Of a DNA stretch of 64,000 bases, positions 61,209 to 64,000 are shown in pieces. A model generated the notes under the pieces. It saw only the letters and a program-made list of their open reading frames with translations, searched no databases and was not told where the DNA came from. Source of the DNA: JANQHO01 sp965218075 (GTDB taxonomy: Bacteria > Bacteroidota > Bacteroidia > Flavobacteriales > Schleiferiaceae); contig CBDCJZ010000003.1 of the NCBI GenBank assembly GCA_965218075.1, positions 124,001-188,000 on the forward strand, read 5' to 3'. How positions within the stretch are numbered: position 1 is the first letter of the stretch; each line of letters begins with the position of its first letter. A program made the translations under genes and the position numbers.

Positions 61209-63706
61209 CAGCTACCAATATTACTCAAACCAGCGCTAGGCTCTCCTGGGTTGCTGGCGGGGCTTCTAATTGGGATTTAGAATATGGTCTTTCGGGATTT
61301 ACTCTGGGAAGTGGCACTCAGATTCACACGACCATCCCTTCTTATACTGTGAGCGGCTTGACATCCGGAATGGGTTATGATTTCTATGTTCGGAGTAGTT
61401 GCGGACTGGGCCATGCGAGTAGCTGGGCTGGTCCTCATACTTTTACCACCCTTTCGACCTCTTTGCCTTGTCCAGTCCCTTCGTCATTGTTGGCTTCCAA
61501 CATTACTCAGACCACCGCTGCGCTCTCTTGGGTTACAGGCGGAGCTTCTAATTGGAATATGGAATACGGAATTCAGGGTTTTACTCCTGGATCGGGAACT
61601 TTTGTGTATAATGTTCCTAATCCTTACACTTTAAGTGGCTTAACACCCGGCACGGATTATGATTTCTATGTTCGGGATAGCTGTGGGATAGGTCATGTGA
61701 GTAGCTGGACTGGTCCTCATACTTTTACCACCCTTTCAGCCACTTTGCCCTGTCCATCTTCATCGTCATTGTTGGCTTCCAACATTACTCAGACCACCGC
61801 TGCGCTCTCCTGGGTTACAGGCGGAGCTTCTAATTGGAATATGGAATACGGAATTCAGGGTTTTACTCCTGGATCGGGAACTTTTGTGTCCAATGTTTCT
61901 AGTCCTTACACCTTAAGTGGCTTGACACCTGGAACAGATTATGATTTCTATGTCCGGGATAGCTGTGGAACTAATAATTTGAGCACTTGGGCGGGTCCCT
62001 ATACTTTTACCACTCTCCCTTTGCCCTGTCCATCCCCTTCGTCTTTGGGAGCTACCCAGATTACTCAGACCACCGCTGAGCTCTTCTGGACTACGGGTGG
62101 GGCTGCTAATTGGGATTTGGAATATGGTCTTTCGGGATTTACACTGGGAAGTGGTACTCGGATTTCCACGACTACCCCTTTTTATACTGTGAGCGGCTTG
62201 ACGCCTGGAACGGATTATGATTTCTATGTTCGGGATAGCTGTGGAGCAGCTCATGTGAGTAGCTGGGCTGGTCCTGGTACTTTTACCACCCTTTCAGCCA
62301 CTTTGCCCTGCCCATCTCCATCGTCATTGGGAGCTTCCAATATTACTCAGACCAGTGCTAGGCTGTCGTGGATGTCAGGTGGGATTTCTATTTCTAATAA
62401 TTGGGATGTGGAATATGGTCTTTCGGGATTTACACTGGGAAGTGGCACTCGGATTTCCACGACTACCCCTTCTTATACTGTGAGCGGCTTGACGCCTGGT
62501 CGGTCTTATCAATTTTATGTTCGGGATAGCTGTGGGATAGGTCATGTGAGTAGCTGGGCCGGTCCTGATGCTTTTATCACCCTTTCTGTCCCTTTGCCCT
62601 GTCCATCCCCATCGTCATTGGGAGCTTCCAATATTACTCAGACCAACGCTAGGCTGTCGTGGATTACAGGTGGGATTTCTATTTCTAATAATTGGGATAT
62701 GGAATATGGTCTTTCGGGATTTACACTGGGAAGTGGAATTCGGATTTCCACGACTATCTCTTTTTATACTGTGAGCGGCTTGACGTCTGGTCAGTCTTAT
62801 CAATTTTATGTTCGGGATAGCTGTGGAGTAGGTCATGTGAGCAGTTGGGCTGGTCCTTATACTTTTACCACCCTTTCAGCCACTTTGCCGTGTCCATCCC
62901 CATCGTCATTGGGAGCTTCCAATATTACTCAGACCGGCGCTAGGCTGTCGTGGATGTCAGGTGGGACTTCTACTTCTAATTGGGATTTGGAATATGGTCT
63001 TTCGGGATTTACCCTGGGAAGTGGAACTCGGATTTCCACGACTACCCCTTCTTATACTGTGAGCGGTTTGACACCTGGTCGGTCTCATCAATTTTATGTT
63101 CGGGATAGCTGTGGAGTAGGTCATGTGAGTAGCTGGGCGGGTCCTCATACTTTTAGGACTCTTGGCTGTTTAGCTCCCACAGGGTTGAACCTCCACACTA
63201 TTACTGAAATCACCGCTATTGTGAGCTGGACTAGCGGTGGAGCTTCCAATTGGAATATTGAGTATGGGCCTATAAACTTTCCTCTGGGAAGCGGTATTTT
63301 CTTATACAATGTGTCTAGTCCTCGCACTTTAAGAGGCTTAAAGCCTAACACCTTTTATGATGTCTATGTACAGGACAGTTGCAATGTGGGCAATGTGAGC
63401 AATTGGGTAGGTCCCTTGTCTATTAAAACCGTTATTGGTATGGATGAGCTTCTCGAGCGCTCATTTCGCATTTATCCAAATCCTAGTGAAGGAGTTTTCA
63501 AGCTGGAGTTTAGCTCCTCTCTCGGAGAGGATATGGAGATCCGTATCACTAATATGATGGGACAAATAGTCTTGGAAGATGAGATTGAGAGTTTCAGCGG
63601 AAGCTACAGAAAAAGGCTAGAGATGGGAGCTTATCGCAGTGGAGTATACCTATTGCAGCTGATTACTGAAAGGGCTACTGTGAACCGACGTATCATTTTG
63701 CAGTAG
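61136..63706 (+). pseudogene. locus D, last part: FN3 array and T9SS sorting domain
   Basis: The frame that resumes after the 10-bp deletion (RTGSDG-like end of the jelly-roll, then CPSPTNL) runs to TAG 63704-63706. It encodes eight FN3-like modules, several of the GLSGFTLGSG and GVGHVSSWAGP types shared with locus B, and the conserved T9SS sorting domain ending NRRIILQ. The first start-like codon in this frame (61349) lies inside a module and is not a credible start. The open, unmutated state of this long part suggests the lesions upstream are recent or that recombination with sister loci renews it. Confidence 0.75.
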
Positions 63707-63890
63707 GGACTAACAAGCTTTTTCTATGGGCTGATTCTCAACGGATTTTGACGGGCTTTTATGAGTGGTTCCTAGAAAATGAAAAAATATCCATTTCTAG
63801 CATTCAATAAATATTTACTAGCGCACAATAAGTCATGCTTGGCGTACAGTAAGTCATAAGCCTCTTTTACTTAAAAATCCCTTATAAGCC

Positions 63891-63964
63891 CTTGTTAAAA
63901 GATTAAATTTTAGTAATATTGGGCTGATCTCATGTTTCAAAAGGCTTCGCCCTTTTTAATGTGA
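63891..63964 (+). promoter_or_regulatory. fifth copy of the promoter, leader hairpin and mini-ORF, at the right edge
   Basis: CTTG at 63891-63894, TAATATTG at 63914-63921 (19-nt spacer), hairpin AAAAGG/CCTTTT at 63939-63956, and the MFQKASPFLM mini-ORF. After about 63963 the sequence departs from the other copies, and an ATG (63994 or 63997) appears at the window edge, so the downstream gene starts differently from loci A-D. Confidence 0.65.
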
Positions 63965-64000
63965 AGAAAGTGTCGTTTAACTAAAACCATTGAATGATGA

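Overview
This window comes from a gliding-type Bacteroidota, most likely Flavobacteriales. The nrnA-gldI-cyclophilin/FKBP gene order, five or more proteins with type IX secretion (T9SS) C-terminal sorting domains, KAQ-type signal-peptide ends and promoters of the form (T/C)TTG-N19-TAATATTG (close to the Bacteroidota -33/-7 consensus) all point there. The assignment rests on gene content only.

Layout. 1-391: 3' end of a glutamate formimidoyltransferase gene. 574-2833 (minus): an overlapping radical SAM/SPASM and Gfo/Idh/MocA oxidoreductase pair. 2940-9977: two tandem copies of a lipoprotein gene, each preceded by a broken copy of the start of the next gene, then a giant secreted alpha/beta hydrolase plus beta-helix protein cut in two by one in-frame TAG. 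10008-14380: housekeeping genes (OB-fold protein, UMF1-type MFS transporter, nrnA, gldI, cyclophilin-FKBP lipoprotein). 14478-21841: tRNA-Ala(GGC), a DUF5131-like gene remnant, then a type III restriction-modification system whose mod and res genes are separated by an XRE-ImmA/IrrE metallopeptidase gene, a DUF4411 PIN-like gene and a frameshifted second XRE gene. 21874-25860: dprA (minus), a decayed Ycf48/BNR-like remnant and priA. 25992-26147: an orphan fabD 3' fragment.

26275-64000 is the notable part: four huge tandem paralogues (called loci A-D here; about 3320, 2180, 4680 and 1920 codons if intact). They encode cell-surface mosaics of an Ig/CARDB-like domain, parallel beta-helices, jelly-roll domains and 9 to about 42 fibronectin type III-like repeats, all ending in a nearly identical T9SS sorting domain. 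Each starts at an ATG behind the same promoter and leader hairpin, and each carries an 11-nt tandem repeat (unit CTCTTTCTTTC) inside the hydrophobic core of the signal peptide. The copy numbers are 5, 4, 2 and 2 full units. Since 11 is not a multiple of 3, the unit count sets the reading frame. In all four loci the ATG is out of frame with the body, and each is exactly one unit from an in-frame count (3 or 6). This looks like a phase-variable surface-protein family controlled by slipped-strand mispairing in the signal peptide, similar in logic to the CTCTT repeats of Neisseria opa genes. Locus C also has a one-base insertion; locus D has a nonsense codon and a 10-bp deletion. A fifth copy of the promoter and leader lies at the right edge, so the cluster probably continues.
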